Shown here one piece after another: positions 10,330 through 19,411 of a stretch of DNA of 64,000 bases; the stretch's first letter is position 1, and the number at the start of each line of letters is the position of its first letter. Origin of the DNA: Iodobacter fluviatilis (GTDB lineage Bacteria; Pseudomonadota; Gammaproteobacteria; Burkholderiales; Chitinibacteraceae). The position numbers and the translations under genes were made by a program. The notes beneath the pieces were generated by a model, which saw nothing but the letters and a program-made list of their open reading frames with translations, was not told the origin of the DNA and made no database searches. Location of the stretch: assembly GCF_004194535.1 (NCBI RefSeq), contig NZ_CP025781.1, positions 1,116,001 to 1,180,000 of the forward strand, in the 5' to 3' direction.

Positions 10330-10812
10330 TTACATCCTAATGCTTAATTTCTTTATCATCGGCTCTAAATCGCTAGGGAAATAGATTGCTTCGCCAGGCG
10401 TAGTCAAAACTTCTAGCTTGCCATTACTAATAATGCCCACTTCTAATTTTCTATTTTCAACATCAATCAGAATATACGCCTGCCCTTTGCCCTCTTCTCT
10501 ACTGCTGCCACTCACATACAACACACGATCTTGTAGAAGTGGGCTGGATTTTTCCATATACAGCTTAAAAGTAGCAAGCTGGGGGCCAAGTAATAAGCGT
10601 AACGCATGCTTAAGCGGAGCACGCTCCCACAGCTTGATATCTTGCGGATTTTGGCCAACAAATTGCTGTAAGGTATCCCATTCGGCTTGGTTCTTTTTAA
10701 AAAACACATCAGGGGTACTCGCTTGTGCTTGAGCCTTAGAGCGAGGGGAGTGATTTTCTTGGCAAGCCGTTAATACAAAGGCCAAGCACAAAATAGTAAT
10801 ACGGAACAACAT
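10330..10812 (-). CDS. Predicted lipoprotein of unknown function
   Basis: The protein has 160 residues with an N-terminal hydrophobic stretch and a lipobox ending LTAC (C17 as the lipidated cysteine), so it is probably membrane-anchored in the periplasm or outer membrane. The remainder is soluble and mixed alpha/beta in composition; I recognise no domain. It stands alone, about 40 bp beyond the 5' end of tRNA-Arg. The signal supports a real gene; no function is proposed. Confidence 0.75.
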   Translation of the reverse strand: MLFRITILCLAFVLTACQENHSPRSKAQAQASTPDVFFKKNQAEWDTLQQFVGQNPQDIKLWERAPLKHALRLLLGPQLATFKLYMEKSSPLLQDRVLYVSGSSREEGKGQAYILIDVENRKLEVGIISNGKLEVLTTPGEAIYFPSDLEPMIKKLSIRM

Positions 10813-10918
10813 AAAAAATCCTTAGCGAGCGATCCTTGTTTGGAAAGAATACAGAGCTAAAGTTCATTTTTTTATTTGTAAATGCTGCTCACGCCCTGAT
10901 TTAAGCAAATAAGCGGAA

Positions 10919-11455
10919 TTATTCCCATAGTTTTGTCCATCCCGCCAAGCCCATAGCACGCAAGGTAGCAATATTGCGCTCCACAATCACATCTGCATCG
11001 GCCTCTACCTTGGCAATGCTCTCTTCACGAATTAAATGCAAAGTGGGGTAAGGGCTGCGGTTGGTGTAGTTATCAATATCATCAGGGCAACTCCCCTCAA
11101 ACTGATACTGTGGGTGAAAACTGGCAATTTGCAAAACGCCTCCTAAATTTAGCTCTTCCAGCAGAGAGTCAGCAATGTCTAGAAAATCGTTATAGGCTAA
11201 AAAATCACCCAAAATATGGGGATGGATCAGTAGCGTAGTTTCAATTTCAGCAGGGTTTGCAGCAGCTAACGTTTCTAGCTCGGTAATTAATGTTTCAATC
11301 AAAACATCAATATTGCGTGCTTCACTCAGCACATAGCGAATTTGCTTTTTAACGTGCACCGCTTTAGCAAAGGGGCAAAGATTAAGGCCAATCACCGCAC
11401 TCGTTAACCAGCGCTCGGTCTCTTGAATAATTTGTTGATTAGATAGATGCGTCAT
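10919..11455 (-). CDS. DUF1415 family protein
   Basis: This 178-residue protein matches my recall of the DUF1415 family: it opens with ETERWLTSAVIGLNLCPFAK and has a conserved SFHPQYQFEG(S)CPDDIDNYTNRSPYP segment around residues 115-140. The conserved Cys, His and Asp residues suggest an enzyme or metal site, but the family has no established reaction. It overlaps the MazG-like gene by 4 nt (ATGA), so the two are translated from one message. A link to nucleotide clean-up is only inferred from this pairing. Confidence 0.85.
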   Translation of the reverse strand: MTHLSNQQIIQETERWLTSAVIGLNLCPFAKAVHVKKQIRYVLSEARNIDVLIETLITELETLAAANPAEIETTLLIHPHILGDFLAYNDFLDIADSLLEELNLGGVLQIASFHPQYQFEGSCPDDIDNYTNRSPYPTLHLIREESIAKVEADADVIVERNIATLRAMGLAGWTKLWE

Positions 11456-11766
11456 TTTGATAGCGGTGGATATTTAATGGCATTAAGCAGGATTTTTTCA
11501 CGGATGGCCGTTTCTAAATCTACATTTAGCACATCGCTCAGCCTAATCATATACAGCAGCACATCGGCCATTTCTTGCTCTACGGCGGTGCGCTTCTCGC
11601 TGCTTAATTGCTGAGATTCTTCTGCTGTATCCCATTGAAAATGCTCAAGCAATTCGGCCATTTCTACCGACATTGCCATACATAAATTCTTAGGCGTGTG
11701 ATAACGCTCCCAATCGCGATCTTTAGCAAATTGGCGAACATCGAGCATTAACTGATTTAAATCCAT
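11452..11766 (-). CDS. MazG-like nucleotide pyrophosphohydrolase (dCTPase/RS21-C6 type)
   Basis: The protein has 104 residues and is a single all-alpha NTP-PPase domain. The metal-binding pattern is present: EMAELLEHFQW near residue 34 and EQEMADVLLYMIRLSD near residue 65. Relatives hydrolyse (d)NTPs, often dCTP or modified dCTP, to monophosphate and pyrophosphate, cleaning the nucleotide pool. It is the first gene of a two-gene unit with the DUF1415 gene. The 258 bp upstream (11767-12024) hold only A/T-rich sequence with CACAGAG motifs and no supported gene. Confidence 0.88.
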   Translation of the reverse strand: MDLNQLMLDVRQFAKDRDWERYHTPKNLCMAMSVEMAELLEHFQWDTAEESQQLSSEKRTAVEQEMADVLLYMIRLSDVLNVDLETAIREKILLNAIKYPPLSK

Positions 11767-12024
11767 TTGTTTCTCAGAAAAGTTGCTTTAAAAGATCTGT
11801 AGACACAGAGATCAAGAAGAACACAGCGCACACAGAGAAAACCTGAAATTGAATATGCTGTGCTAAATAACTACTAGTCAATGTTAATGTAAAGTCTAGC
11901 TTGGCGTTGAGCATACGAAACCCAATATTCTTAATCGTATTTTTGGGCCTCATTTGACTCAGCACAAAGCGACAACACACCGATTTTTTCTCTGCGTCTA
12001 TAGGTATTATTTTAATTTAATGAG

Positions 12025-12570
12025 CTACTTAAACGCTTTTAAAACCGTAAAGTGCGCTTCGATAGATTGGCTATTATCTGCCAGCCATACTTGCCCATCT
12101 TGAATCGTGCATTGCAATTGCATATTGCGATTAGCGAGCGTAGCTAATGTTTGCGTCATTTCTACTGGCACATTAATCACTTGCAGATTATCTAAACGCT
12201 CTAATTTGCTGGCAATGCCTTTCCACCAAACATCAGCGCTATTGCCGCTGTATGTAAACACCGCTACTTTTTCGGCGCGCCCACATGCTTGGCGAATACG
12301 CTTTTCATCCGGCTGGCCTAATTCAATCCACAATTGAATTGCGCCGGTTAAATCTTTATCCCAAATATCTGGCTCATCGGTATCGCTCAAGCCTTTAGTA
12401 AAAGCGAGCGATTCATTAGCATTCAGGGCGAATGCTAATAAGCGCACCATCATGCGCTCGTCATCTTCAGAAGGATGGCGCGCAATCACCAGCGGATGCG
12501 TTGCGTAGTAATGCCGATCCATATCGGCAATTTGCAAATCAGACTTAAAAATAGTTGCCTTGAGGGCCAT
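12025..12570 (-). CDS. yaeQ: YaeQ family protein
   Basis: This 181-residue protein has the normal length of the YaeQ family. Its N-terminus (MALKATIFKSDLQIADMDRHYY) and the WIELGQPDEKRIRQACG segment around residues 82-98 are characteristic. The family has a PD-(D/E)XK nuclease-like fold by structure, but no established substrate; early reports linked it to haemolysin transcription elongation. It is a single gene with about 60 bp to the small upstream ORF. Confidence 0.9.
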   Translation of the reverse strand: MALKATIFKSDLQIADMDRHYYATHPLVIARHPSEDDERMMVRLLAFALNANESLAFTKGLSDTDEPDIWDKDLTGAIQLWIELGQPDEKRIRQACGRAEKVAVFTYSGNSADVWWKGIASKLERLDNLQVINVPVEMTQTLATLANRNMQLQCTIQDGQVWLADNSQSIEAHFTVLKAFK

Positions 12571-12634
12571 GGCGGATCACGGGAAAAATGAAATAAGCCA
12601 GCATCTTACCCTAAGTTAAATTTTAGGTTAAACC

Positions 12635-12832
12635 TCAATCCAACCCGCACGGTTTCGTGCCATTCGGCTGATGAGCCAAATACTTCATCATATGATGTAA
12701 ATCAGTGAGGCTTTCTAAACATGCACTACGCAATAGCTCTTGCTCGCCATGATGAGTAACACGGAAAAGCCCGTATTCCATCGCTTCAGGTTCGCTCACT
12801 GGCCAGATGGGGTGGATTACAAAAGTGCTCAT
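12635..12832 (-). CDS. Small hypothetical protein (65 aa)
   Basis: The ORF starts at ATG 12832, preceded by TAGGATG with spacing suited to ribosome binding; a start 9 bp upstream is also possible. The protein is soluble and acidic to neutral, with TFVIHPIWPVSEPEAMEYGLFRV at the front. I do not recognise a domain. Codon use and the ribosome-binding site favour a real gene. It sits between yaeQ and yceH on the same strand. Confidence 0.5.
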   Translation of the reverse strand: MSTFVIHPIWPVSEPEAMEYGLFRVTHHGEQELLRSACLESLTDLHHMMKYLAHQPNGTKPCGLD

Positions 12833-12989
12833 GATAAACATCCTAATAATCGAGTGTTATCAAAAGACTATGCAAGTATAGTGCCAAAATCTCGAAAGCT
12901 TGCAAGCCGCATAACTAGATCATCGGCAGCATATAAGCAGACTTTAATGCCTCGGCCAAGCGGCATTCTTTGCCGCTTGGCAAGGCAGT

Positions 12990-13625
12990 TTAATCCATAC
13001 CTAATTCGGCGCAAATCTTTGCCACTTTTTCTTTTAACTCAAAGAGTTCAATTTCTAAACGATCCACTTTGGCCTGCAAGGCCGAATCGGTACTGCCTTT
13101 GGCACTTGGTGCGGCCTCATTGATCACTGGCTCACCCGATAGCAAGTGCGCCCAGCGGCACTCCCTTGCGCTTGGTGCGCGCGGCAGCTTTACCACTAAG
13201 CCGTCCGCACTTCGCTCCGCCAGCTCTTCTAAAAAGCCTTCTACAGCCGAAATATCTGAGAATTTATGCAAGCGCTCGCAAGCTAAACGCAACTCGCCGG
13301 CCGTTTGCGGGCCGCGCAACATCAAGGCGGCTAAAATTGCCACCGATTGCGACGGAATTTGTAGCACGGCGGCAAAATGCTGCGAATAACGCGCAATCCG
13401 CCCTCCGGGATGGTATCCCTCAACCAATTTCAATTCTTTTAAACGAACCAGCGCCTCGTCCACCTCCGTGTCATTCACTTCCATGACAGGATCGCGATTT
13501 GATTTTTGATTACAAGCTGAAACAAGGGAATTAAGCGAGAGGGGATAGGTATCAGGAACAGTAATCTGCTTTTCAATCAACGCGCCAAGAATGCGGGTTT
13601 CGAGCAGGGAAAGAAGAAAAGTCAT
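12990..13625 (-). CDS. yceH: YceH family protein (DUF480)
   Basis: The protein is 211 residues from ATG 13625 (MTFLLSLLETRILGAL). The open frame reaches 13742, but those codons lie partly in the family B element that ends at 13688, and they match the element rather than the family. DUF480 proteins are two winged-helix domains. The EKQITVPDTYPLSLNSLVSACNQKSNRDPV segment is diagnostic. A C-terminal coiled coil (about 185-208) is visible. The function is unknown; a DNA-binding or regulatory role is suggested by fold only. Confidence 0.9.
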   Translation of the reverse strand: MTFLLSLLETRILGALIEKQITVPDTYPLSLNSLVSACNQKSNRDPVMEVNDTEVDEALVRLKELKLVEGYHPGGRIARYSQHFAAVLQIPSQSVAILAALMLRGPQTAGELRLACERLHKFSDISAVEGFLEELAERSADGLVVKLPRAPSARECRWAHLLSGEPVINEAAPSAKGSTDSALQAKVDRLEIELFELKEKVAKICAELGMD

Positions 13626-13687
13626 AAACCACCAGCTAAGCAATGCAGACCGGCTTATTATGCACCGATTGGGGGAAAGCTTACTAG

Positions 13688-13950
13688 GGTCTATTGACGT
13701 TTCATTCACGGCTGCGTTTGGCCCAGTTTTGGTGCTGAACAAGGAGAAAATTGCGACATGGTACGAGTACCATCAGCGATTTTTAACGCCGTGCAGCCCC
13801 AAAAGTGGGCTAAACCCGAAGGGCTGAGCCGGAAAATGGCCATTCACTGCGTTATGCTCCTCGACAATAACCCGTTATTGCCTTCGTCACATGCCTTGTG
13901 CCTGACCGTTTTCCGGCTCAGCGCAATGGCGAATGAAACGTCAACAGACC
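13688..13950 (+). mobile_element. MITE-like element family B, copy 1
   Basis: A 263-bp element with terminal inverted repeats GGTCTRTTGACGTTTCATTC, flanked by CTAG on the left (13684-13687) and CTAA on the right (13951-13954). Inside are a long internal inverted repeat (CTGAGCCGGAAAA / TTTTCCGGCTCAG), a GGTACGAGTACC palindrome, and a CAATAACCCGTTATTG palindrome. It has no transposase. A copy of the same length lies reversed at 36009-36271, and solo ends at 48540 and 49437. It lies 62 bp upstream of yceH and could alter that promoter. Confidence 0.85.
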
Positions 13951-14050
13951 CTAACACAAGGCTTAAAAAAACTGTAAAAAAATAGAAAGAGCAAGATGGT
14001 TGATCTTGATTGGCCCACAAAGAGTCTGCAGGCACCGCGATAAAACCAAG

Positions 14051-14105
14051 AGCACACAGAGATCACTGAGAAACCGATTATTGCTTTCTCAGTGATCTGT
14101 GTGCT
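14051..14105. terminator. Long hairpin downstream of putA
   Basis: An inverted repeat of about 21 bp per arm (AGCACACAGA..TCACTGAGAAA and its complement) with a 2-nt bulge and a 12-nt loop. It lies about 50 bp past the putA stop. On the minus strand it is followed by CTTGGTTTTATC, so it may terminate putA. Its CACAGAG-rich arms resemble other gene-end sequences in the window, for example 29736-29785. Confidence 0.55.
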
Positions 14106-14152
14106 GAATGCCCATTGTGTTTACAGACCTTTTTCCTTCCTCTCTTAGCGAA

Positions 14153-17100
14153 TTAACTAATGCTCATCAAGCTAGCATTACCGCCTGCCGCTGCGGTATT
14201 GACGCTGATGGAGCGCTCTGCCAAGAGCCGTGCTAGATCAAAATCTTCGCCCGCTGCCAAAGCCGCGCTAGATAAGCCTTGCACTTGTAAGATAGGGCCT
14301 GCCAACTCGGCGATTTGGCGGTTGATCTTAGCCAATGCATCGCTATCCCCCTCAAACAATACCGCCCCAACATCCCCAGCTTCTTCAAGTGTAGATTTAA
14401 GAGTTAAGCGGCTTTTCAGAGGATTCGGTAAGGAATCGTACAGTGCTTGCGCCAGGGAATGGGCAATAAAGACCGCTTGATTGCCGCTGGCCAGTGCTGC
14501 TGAAAATTGTGCAATCGCCCCCTGTTCACTGGCTGCAATACAGAGCACAGGGCCGCGAGGATGCAGCAGATAGCGGTTGCGCTCGCCCGTTGGGCCGGGC
14601 AAATAAAGATTTGCCCCTAGGCCAGATCCTGCTAAATAACGGCTGCAACGCGCTGCTGCTTCGGTTTGCTGGCTAGCTTGCAAGTGATCGTGATAAGCCA
14701 GCAGTGGAGCAAGAGCGGCCTGATCACCAGGCAAGGTTTGTACTGGGCGGCGTGATAATAAACGCGGCAGATAAAGCGGCCCGCCCGCCTTAGGGCCAGT
14801 ACCAGATAAGCCTTCGCCGCCAAAAGGTTGCACCCCAACTACAGCACCAATTACATTGCGGTTTACATAGACATTACCCGCTTGCACCTTGCCAACCACA
14901 TGGGCAATGGTTTCATCGATGCGTGTGTGCACGCCAAAGGTCAGGCCAAAGCCTGTGCCATTGATATCGTCAATCAATTGATCTAATGCTTCGCGGCGAT
15001 AGCGAACCACATGCAGCACGGGGCCAAATATTTCTTGTTTCAGCTCGGCAAGGCTGCTGATTTCGATCAGCGTTGGCGCGATAAATGTGCCTTGCTGGCA
15101 AGCTGCGGGTAATGGTAGCGCCAGCACTTCAGCACCACGGCTCTTAAATGCTGCGATATGCGCGGCAATATTTTGCTGAGCCTCTGCATCAATCACTGGG
15201 CCTACATCCACGCTGAGCGAATCTGGATTACCAATATGCAGCTCTTGCATCGCACCTTTGAGCATATGCAAGATATGATCGGCGGCTTCTTCCTGCAAGC
15301 ACAACACGCGCAGTGCCGAGCAGCGTTGGCCTGCCGAATCAAAGGCCGACATGAGCACATCCCCGACCACCTGCTCTGCCAGCGCCGATGAATCGACGAT
15401 CATGCAGTTCTGCCCGCCAGTTTCCGCAATCAACGGAATAGTGCGGCCATCTTTGTCTAAACGCTGCGCCAGATTGCTGGCAATTAAGCGTGCAACTTGG
15501 GTGGAACCAGTAAACATCACACCGCTACAACGCGCGTCAGAAATCAAGGCGCTACCTACGGTTTCACCACGCCCTGGTAGCAGTTGCACCGCGCCTGCTG
15601 GCACGCCAGCGGCACGCAAAATACGCACGGCTTCAGCAGCAATCAATGGCGTTTGCTCAGCAGGCTTAGCCAACACAGGGTTACCTGCGGCTAAGGCGGC
15701 GGCCACTTGACCAATAAAGATCGCCAGCGGGAAATTCCATGGGCTGATGCATACAATAGGGCCAAGTGGGCGGTGCGAATCGTTAGCAAAGTCTTGCTCA
15801 ATTTGCTGCGCGTAGTAACGTAAGAAATCCACTGCTTCACGCACTTCAGCGATCGCGTTAGGCAAAGATTTACCCGCTTCGCGCACAATCAGCCCCAAGA
15901 GCGGCTGCATTCCCGATTCAAGCATTTGCGCCGCGCGGTTTAGGCAGGCAGCGCGCTCGGCCACCGATGTGGCTTGCCAAATTGGGCCAATATTGGCGGC
16001 GTACATAAAGGCGGCGGCCACATCTGCCTCATCCGCTTCAATCACATGACCAACAATATCTTGATGATCTGCAGGATTTTTAACGGCTTGCTTACGTGAT
16101 ACATCCGGCTCAGCCGTAATCCCTAACATGGGCAGCGCTAACCATTCACTATTCGCGCCAGCCAGCAGCGCCGCAGAAAGCGACGCTAATCTATGCTCAT
16201 TAGATAAATCCAAACCACTAGAATTCAGCCGATTGAGCCCAAATAAAAAGCGTGGCAAAGGGATTTTATCGTGTGGGGCAAAGGCAGGGATCACCGCCGT
16301 AGCTTGCACGATAGGATCCACAATCAGCTCTTCAATCGCCACGTTTTCATCAGCGATCCGGTTTACAAACGAGCTATTGGCACCGTTTTCTAAGAGGCGG
16401 CGCACCAAGTAGGCCAGCAGCGTTTCATGGCTGCCCACCGGCGCATACACACGGCATGGGCGGCCCAGCTTTTCACGCGCGGTGACTTCTTCGTATAGAG
16501 GCTCGCCCATGCCGTGCAGACATTGGAATTCATACTGGCCTGGATAGTAATTTTGTCCTGCCAGATGATAAATCGCCGAGAGCGTTTGGGCATTATGCGT
16601 TGCAAACTGTGGATATACCGCATCTGGCGTGGCCAGTAGTTTTTGAGCACACGCTAGGTAAGATACATCGGTATAAACCTTACGGGTATATACCGGATAG
16701 TCTTCTAACCCATCCACTTGCGCACGCTTGATTTCGCTATCCCAATACGCACCTTTCACTAAGCGAATCATCAGGCGGTGGCCGCTGCGACGCGCCAAAT
16801 CGATCACATAATCAATCACATGCGGGGCACGTTTTTGGTAAGCCTGAATCACAAAGCCAATCCCATTCCAGCCAGCCAGCTCCTCATCAAAGCACATGGC
16901 TTCTAGCAAATCGAGCGAGATTTCTAAGCGGTCGGCTTCTTCGGCATCAATATTTAAGCCGATATCGTAACGGCGAGCCAAGCGGGCTAGCGCAAGCACG
17001 CTGGGCAATAGTTCGGCAGTTACGCGGTCTTGCTGAGCACGCGAATAACGTGGATGCAACGCAGAAAGCTTAATCGAAATACCTGGGCCTTCGTAGATAC

Positions 17101-18037
17101 CACGGCCAGCGGATGCCTTGCCAATGGCATGAATGGCTTGCTCATAAGCGGCGTAATAGCGCTTGGCATCTTCCGCAGTGGTGGCCGCTTCACCCAGCAT
17201 ATCGTAAGAATATCTAAAGCCACGGGCTTCAAATTTACGGCTATTGGCCAGCGCTTCGGCAATGGTTTCGCCAGTTACAAACTGCTCACCCATCAAACGC
17301 ATCGCCATATCGACGCCCTTACGGATCAACGGCTCGCCACCCTTACCAATCATACGGGTCAGTGCAGAAGATAAGCCCGCCTCGCTATTGGTTGCAACCA
17401 ATTTACCGGTCAGCATCAGCCCCCAGCTCGCCGCGTTTACAAACAAAGAAGGCGATTGGCCAAGGTGAGCATGCCAATCGCCCTTGCTGACTTTATCTCT
17501 GATCAATACATCCCGTGTAGCACGGTCAGGAATCCGCAGCAGGGCTTCGGCCAAGCACATCAGTGCCACGCCTTCTTGGCTAGATAAAGAGAATTCGTGG
17601 ATCAAGCCTTCAACGCCGCCACCGGTGCGCTTGGCGCGTAATGCCGCCACCAATTTATACGCGAGTGCTTGAGTTTGCTCCGCCATTTGCGCATTCGGCA
17701 TTTTGGCTTGTTCAACCAGCACCGGCAGGCATTCGGCTTCTGGGCGGCGATAAGCCGAGGTGATGGCAGAGCGTAAAACACTTTGTACCGCAATGCTTTG
17801 GGCCAGCTCTAGGAAAGGGAGATTCGTTTCAACACCATCTGCATCATCCAGCACGGGCAGCGCTTCGCCATCTTGCGCCAGCTCCAGCGGGCGAGCGCCC
17901 TGCTCTACCTGCTGCAAGTAGGCAAAAATAGATTGTTTAATCAACCAATGCGGCGTTCTATCCATTTGCTGAGCGGCAGTTTTAATCCGCGCGCGTAAAG
18001 CATCATCTACTTTAATTCCTAGCGTTGTACTGGCCAT
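14153..18037 (-). CDS. putA: Trifunctional PutA: proline dehydrogenase / P5C dehydrogenase / DNA-binding repressor
   Basis: At 1294 residues this is a full-length, long-form PutA. An N-terminal ribbon-helix-helix (about 1-47, TTLGIKVDDALRARIKTAAQQ) gives DNA binding. The FAD-dependent proline dehydrogenase barrel spans about 260-570 (YEGPGISIKLSALHPRY; LVKGAYWDSEIKRAQ). The P5C dehydrogenase spans about 640-1110 (SPWNFPLAIFIGQ; AETGGQN with the catalytic Glu; the Cys in SAGQRCSALRVL), and a C-terminal domain follows. It oxidises proline to glutamate at the membrane. Three GTTGCA boxes upstream (18082-18132) match known PutA operators, implying autorepression. No putP is visible here. proC, at 28 kb, performs the reverse route. 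Confidence 0.97.
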   Translation of the reverse strand: MASTTLGIKVDDALRARIKTAAQQMDRTPHWLIKQSIFAYLQQVEQGARPLELAQDGEALPVLDDADGVETNLPFLELAQSIAVQSVLRSAITSAYRRPEAECLPVLVEQAKMPNAQMAEQTQALAYKLVAALRAKRTGGGVEGLIHEFSLSSQEGVALMCLAEALLRIPDRATRDVLIRDKVSKGDWHAHLGQSPSLFVNAASWGLMLTGKLVATNSEAGLSSALTRMIGKGGEPLIRKGVDMAMRLMGEQFVTGETIAEALANSRKFEARGFRYSYDMLGEAATTAEDAKRYYAAYEQAIHAIGKASAGRGIYEGPGISIKLSALHPRYSRAQQDRVTAELLPSVLALARLARRYDIGLNIDAEEADRLEISLDLLEAMCFDEELAGWNGIGFVIQAYQKRAPHVIDYVIDLARRSGHRLMIRLVKGAYWDSEIKRAQVDGLEDYPVYTRKVYTDVSYLACAQKLLATPDAVYPQFATHNAQTLSAIYHLAGQNYYPGQYEFQCLHGMGEPLYEEVTAREKLGRPCRVYAPVGSHETLLAYLVRRLLENGANSSFVNRIADENVAIEELIVDPIVQATAVIPAFAPHDKIPLPRFLFGLNRLNSSGLDLSNEHRLASLSAALLAGANSEWLALPMLGITAEPDVSRKQAVKNPADHQDIVGHVIEADEADVAAAFMYAANIGPIWQATSVAERAACLNRAAQMLESGMQPLLGLIVREAGKSLPNAIAEVREAVDFLRYYAQQIEQDFANDSHRPLGPIVCISPWNFPLAIFIGQVAAALAAGNPVLAKPAEQTPLIAAEAVRILRAAGVPAGAVQLLPGRGETVGSALISDARCSGVMFTGSTQVARLIASNLAQRLDKDGRTIPLIAETGGQNCMIVDSSALAEQVVGDVLMSAFDSAGQRCSALRVLCLQEEAADHILHMLKGAMQELHIGNPDSLSVDVGPVIDAEAQQNIAAHIAAFKSRGAEVLALPLPAACQQGTFIAPTLIEISSLAELKQEIFGPVLHVVRYRREALDQLIDDINGTGFGLTFGVHTRIDETIAHVVGKVQAGNVYVNRNVIGAVVGVQPFGGEGLSGTGPKAGGPLYLPRLLSRRPVQTLPGDQAALAPLLAYHDHLQASQQTEAAARCSRYLAGSGLGANLYLPGPTGERNRYLLHPRGPVLCIAASEQGAIAQFSAALASGNQAVFIAHSLAQALYDSLPNPLKSRLTLKSTLEEAGDVGAVLFEGDSDALAKINRQIAELAGPILQVQGLSSAALAAGEDFDLARLLAERSISVNTAAAGGNASLMSIS

Positions 18038-18081
18038 GTTTATGCCGTAGTTATTTTATCAAGCTCGCATATTAAGATAGA

Positions 18082-18132
18082 GTTGCACCTAAAAAATCAG
18101 GACTATCCCTATGGTTGCACCTTTTGGTTGCA
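18082..18132 (-). promoter_or_regulatory. Predicted PutA operators (three GTTGCA boxes)
   Basis: GTTGCA occurs at 18082-18087, 18114-18119 and 18127-18132, each in the longer context (G/A)GTTGCACCT. They lie 45-95 bp upstream of the putA start. GTTGCA is the consensus bound by the E. coli PutA ribbon-helix-helix domain, and this putA encodes that domain. Autorepression when proline is absent is inferred from family knowledge. Confidence 0.7.
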
Positions 18133-18318
18133 CCTAAAATAAAGAACGGCCGTCGATTCCCACAAAACCAAAAATTGCAAGAGATACAGCAATGCAATCA
18201 GAGCAACTGCAAAGTTGTGATTGCCCGCTGGAATATGGCATCGCGCCAATCCAATAAAGCACGCACCGATGCCGATCAATATATAGATGAGGTGAAGACT
18301 TTAATTGGGATTGATTGA
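18115..18318 (+). CDS. Doubtful small ORF (67 aa), possibly a gene remnant
   Basis: An open frame from a TTG codon encodes a basic, Gln/Asn-rich protein (…RRFPQNQKLQEIQQCNQSNCK…) with no recognised domain. Its first codons overlap the proposed PutA operators and no ribosome-binding site is clear. The C-terminal half (DADQYIDEVKTLIGID) looks protein-like, so it could be the tail of a decayed gene. The remainder, 18319-18499, is non-coding. Confidence 0.25.
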   Translation: MHLLVAPKIKNGRRFPQNQKLQEIQQCNQSNCKVVIARWNMASRQSNKARTDADQYIDEVKTLIGID

Positions 18319-18499
18319 GAAAAACCAAAACCTTGAAACACGGAGTTTCACAGAGAGCTCAGCGTTTCAGGAAGCCCCCCCAATTCAACACAATAGTTTG
18401 CCAGCTAAATAAATCGCATTACTCAGCGCTTCCCTAAGGCATCCATTGCCGCTTGGCTTTATACTGCACCTCCAAATATAAAAACTGTTGGAGACTTGG

Positions 18500-19411
18500 A
18501 TGTTTGCTCGATTTCGCCCCCTGATTGTTGCCGTCGCTGTCGCCACCACCCTCCTCGCCCCCCATGTTAGCGCCGCTACCAATAAAGCCAGCGCAAGTGC
18601 AAAAGTAGAAAACGCCAACAGCCTGTTGTGGAAAATAGAAAAAAAAGGCACGCCTAATTCTTGGCTATTTGGCACCGCCCACGTTGGCGACCCTCGCGTT
18701 ACCCAACTTAGCCCAAAAACTGAAGCCGCCTTTAGCGACGCCAAGCACGTTGTCACTGAAATCCGCCTAGATTTTGGCATGATGATGGAAATGGGTAAGC
18801 GCATGCTGACGCCAGAACCTTCTTTAGCGCAAAAAATAGATGCCGAGCACTACCAAAAGCTCTTACCAGCACTGGAAGCGCGCGGTTACCCAGAAGTAGC
18901 CACGGCCAAGCTCAAGCCTTGGGGCGCAGCCATGCTGCTCATGACCCCAATTAGACAATCTGGGCAAATGCCGCTGGATTTGCTGTTTGCTAAAATGGCG
19001 ATCGAAGGGCAAAAAGAATATACCGGTTTAGAAACACTGGACGAGCAACTCAGCCTATTTGAAAATATTCCAGAAGAAAAACAAATTGAGCTGCTTTACA
19101 CCGTGCTGGATCAGCAAGCAGCTATGCAGCAAAGCTATCAACAGATTTTAGATCTGTATCTTAAGCAAGATATCAACGGCCTTGCGGCTTTTGCTGAGCA
19201 AGACGACATCAAGATGGGCGATCAAGCTTGGTATAGCCAATGGCGCTTTCAACTACTAGAAGCACGCAACCCACGCATGGCAGAGCGCCTAGCGGACAAG
19301 CTTAAAGAGGGTAATGCTTTTATTGCCGTAGGTGCGCTCCACCTACCAGGCAAAACCGGCCTGATTCAAAGCTTGCGCCAACAAGGCTACCGAGTCAGCC
19401 CAGTTAGATAA
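18500..19411 (+). CDS. TraB/GumN family protein, exported
   Basis: The protein is 303 residues from ATG 18500, chosen because GGAG lies 6 bp upstream; the TTG at 18488 would overlap that site. An N-terminal signal peptide ends near APHVSA (about residue 27). The mature part has the TraB/GumN signatures: WLFGTAHVGDPR near residue 60 with the conserved GTxH, and FIAVGALHLPGKTGLI near the end with the second conserved GxxH. Homologues are thought to be metal-dependent peptidases of the Tiki/TraB superfamily. The periplasmic role is unknown. It is a single gene. Confidence 0.87.
   Translation: MFARFRPLIVAVAVATTLLAPHVSAATNKASASAKVENANSLLWKIEKKGTPNSWLFGTAHVGDPRVTQLSPKTEAAFSDAKHVVTEIRLDFGMMMEMGKRMLTPEPSLAQKIDAEHYQKLLPALEARGYPEVATAKLKPWGAAMLLMTPIRQSGQMPLDLLFAKMAIEGQKEYTGLETLDEQLSLFENIPEEKQIELLYTVLDQQAAMQQSYQQILDLYLKQDINGLAAFAEQDDIKMGDQAWYSQWRFQLLEARNPRMAERLADKLKEGNAFIAVGALHLPGKTGLIQSLRQQGYRVSPVR

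Noticed and set aside
11774-11980. 68-aa ORF on the minus strand
   Set aside because: It sits in A/T-rich CACAGAG-type intergenic sequence and has no start signal or similarity.
13626-13742. N-terminal extension of YceH
   Set aside because: Its codons run into the family B element end; DUF480 proteins start at the position of ATG 13625.
14160-17672. Several ORFs of 60-119 aa antisense to putA
   Set aside because: They follow the GC-rich third-position pattern of putA; none has a domain or plausible start.
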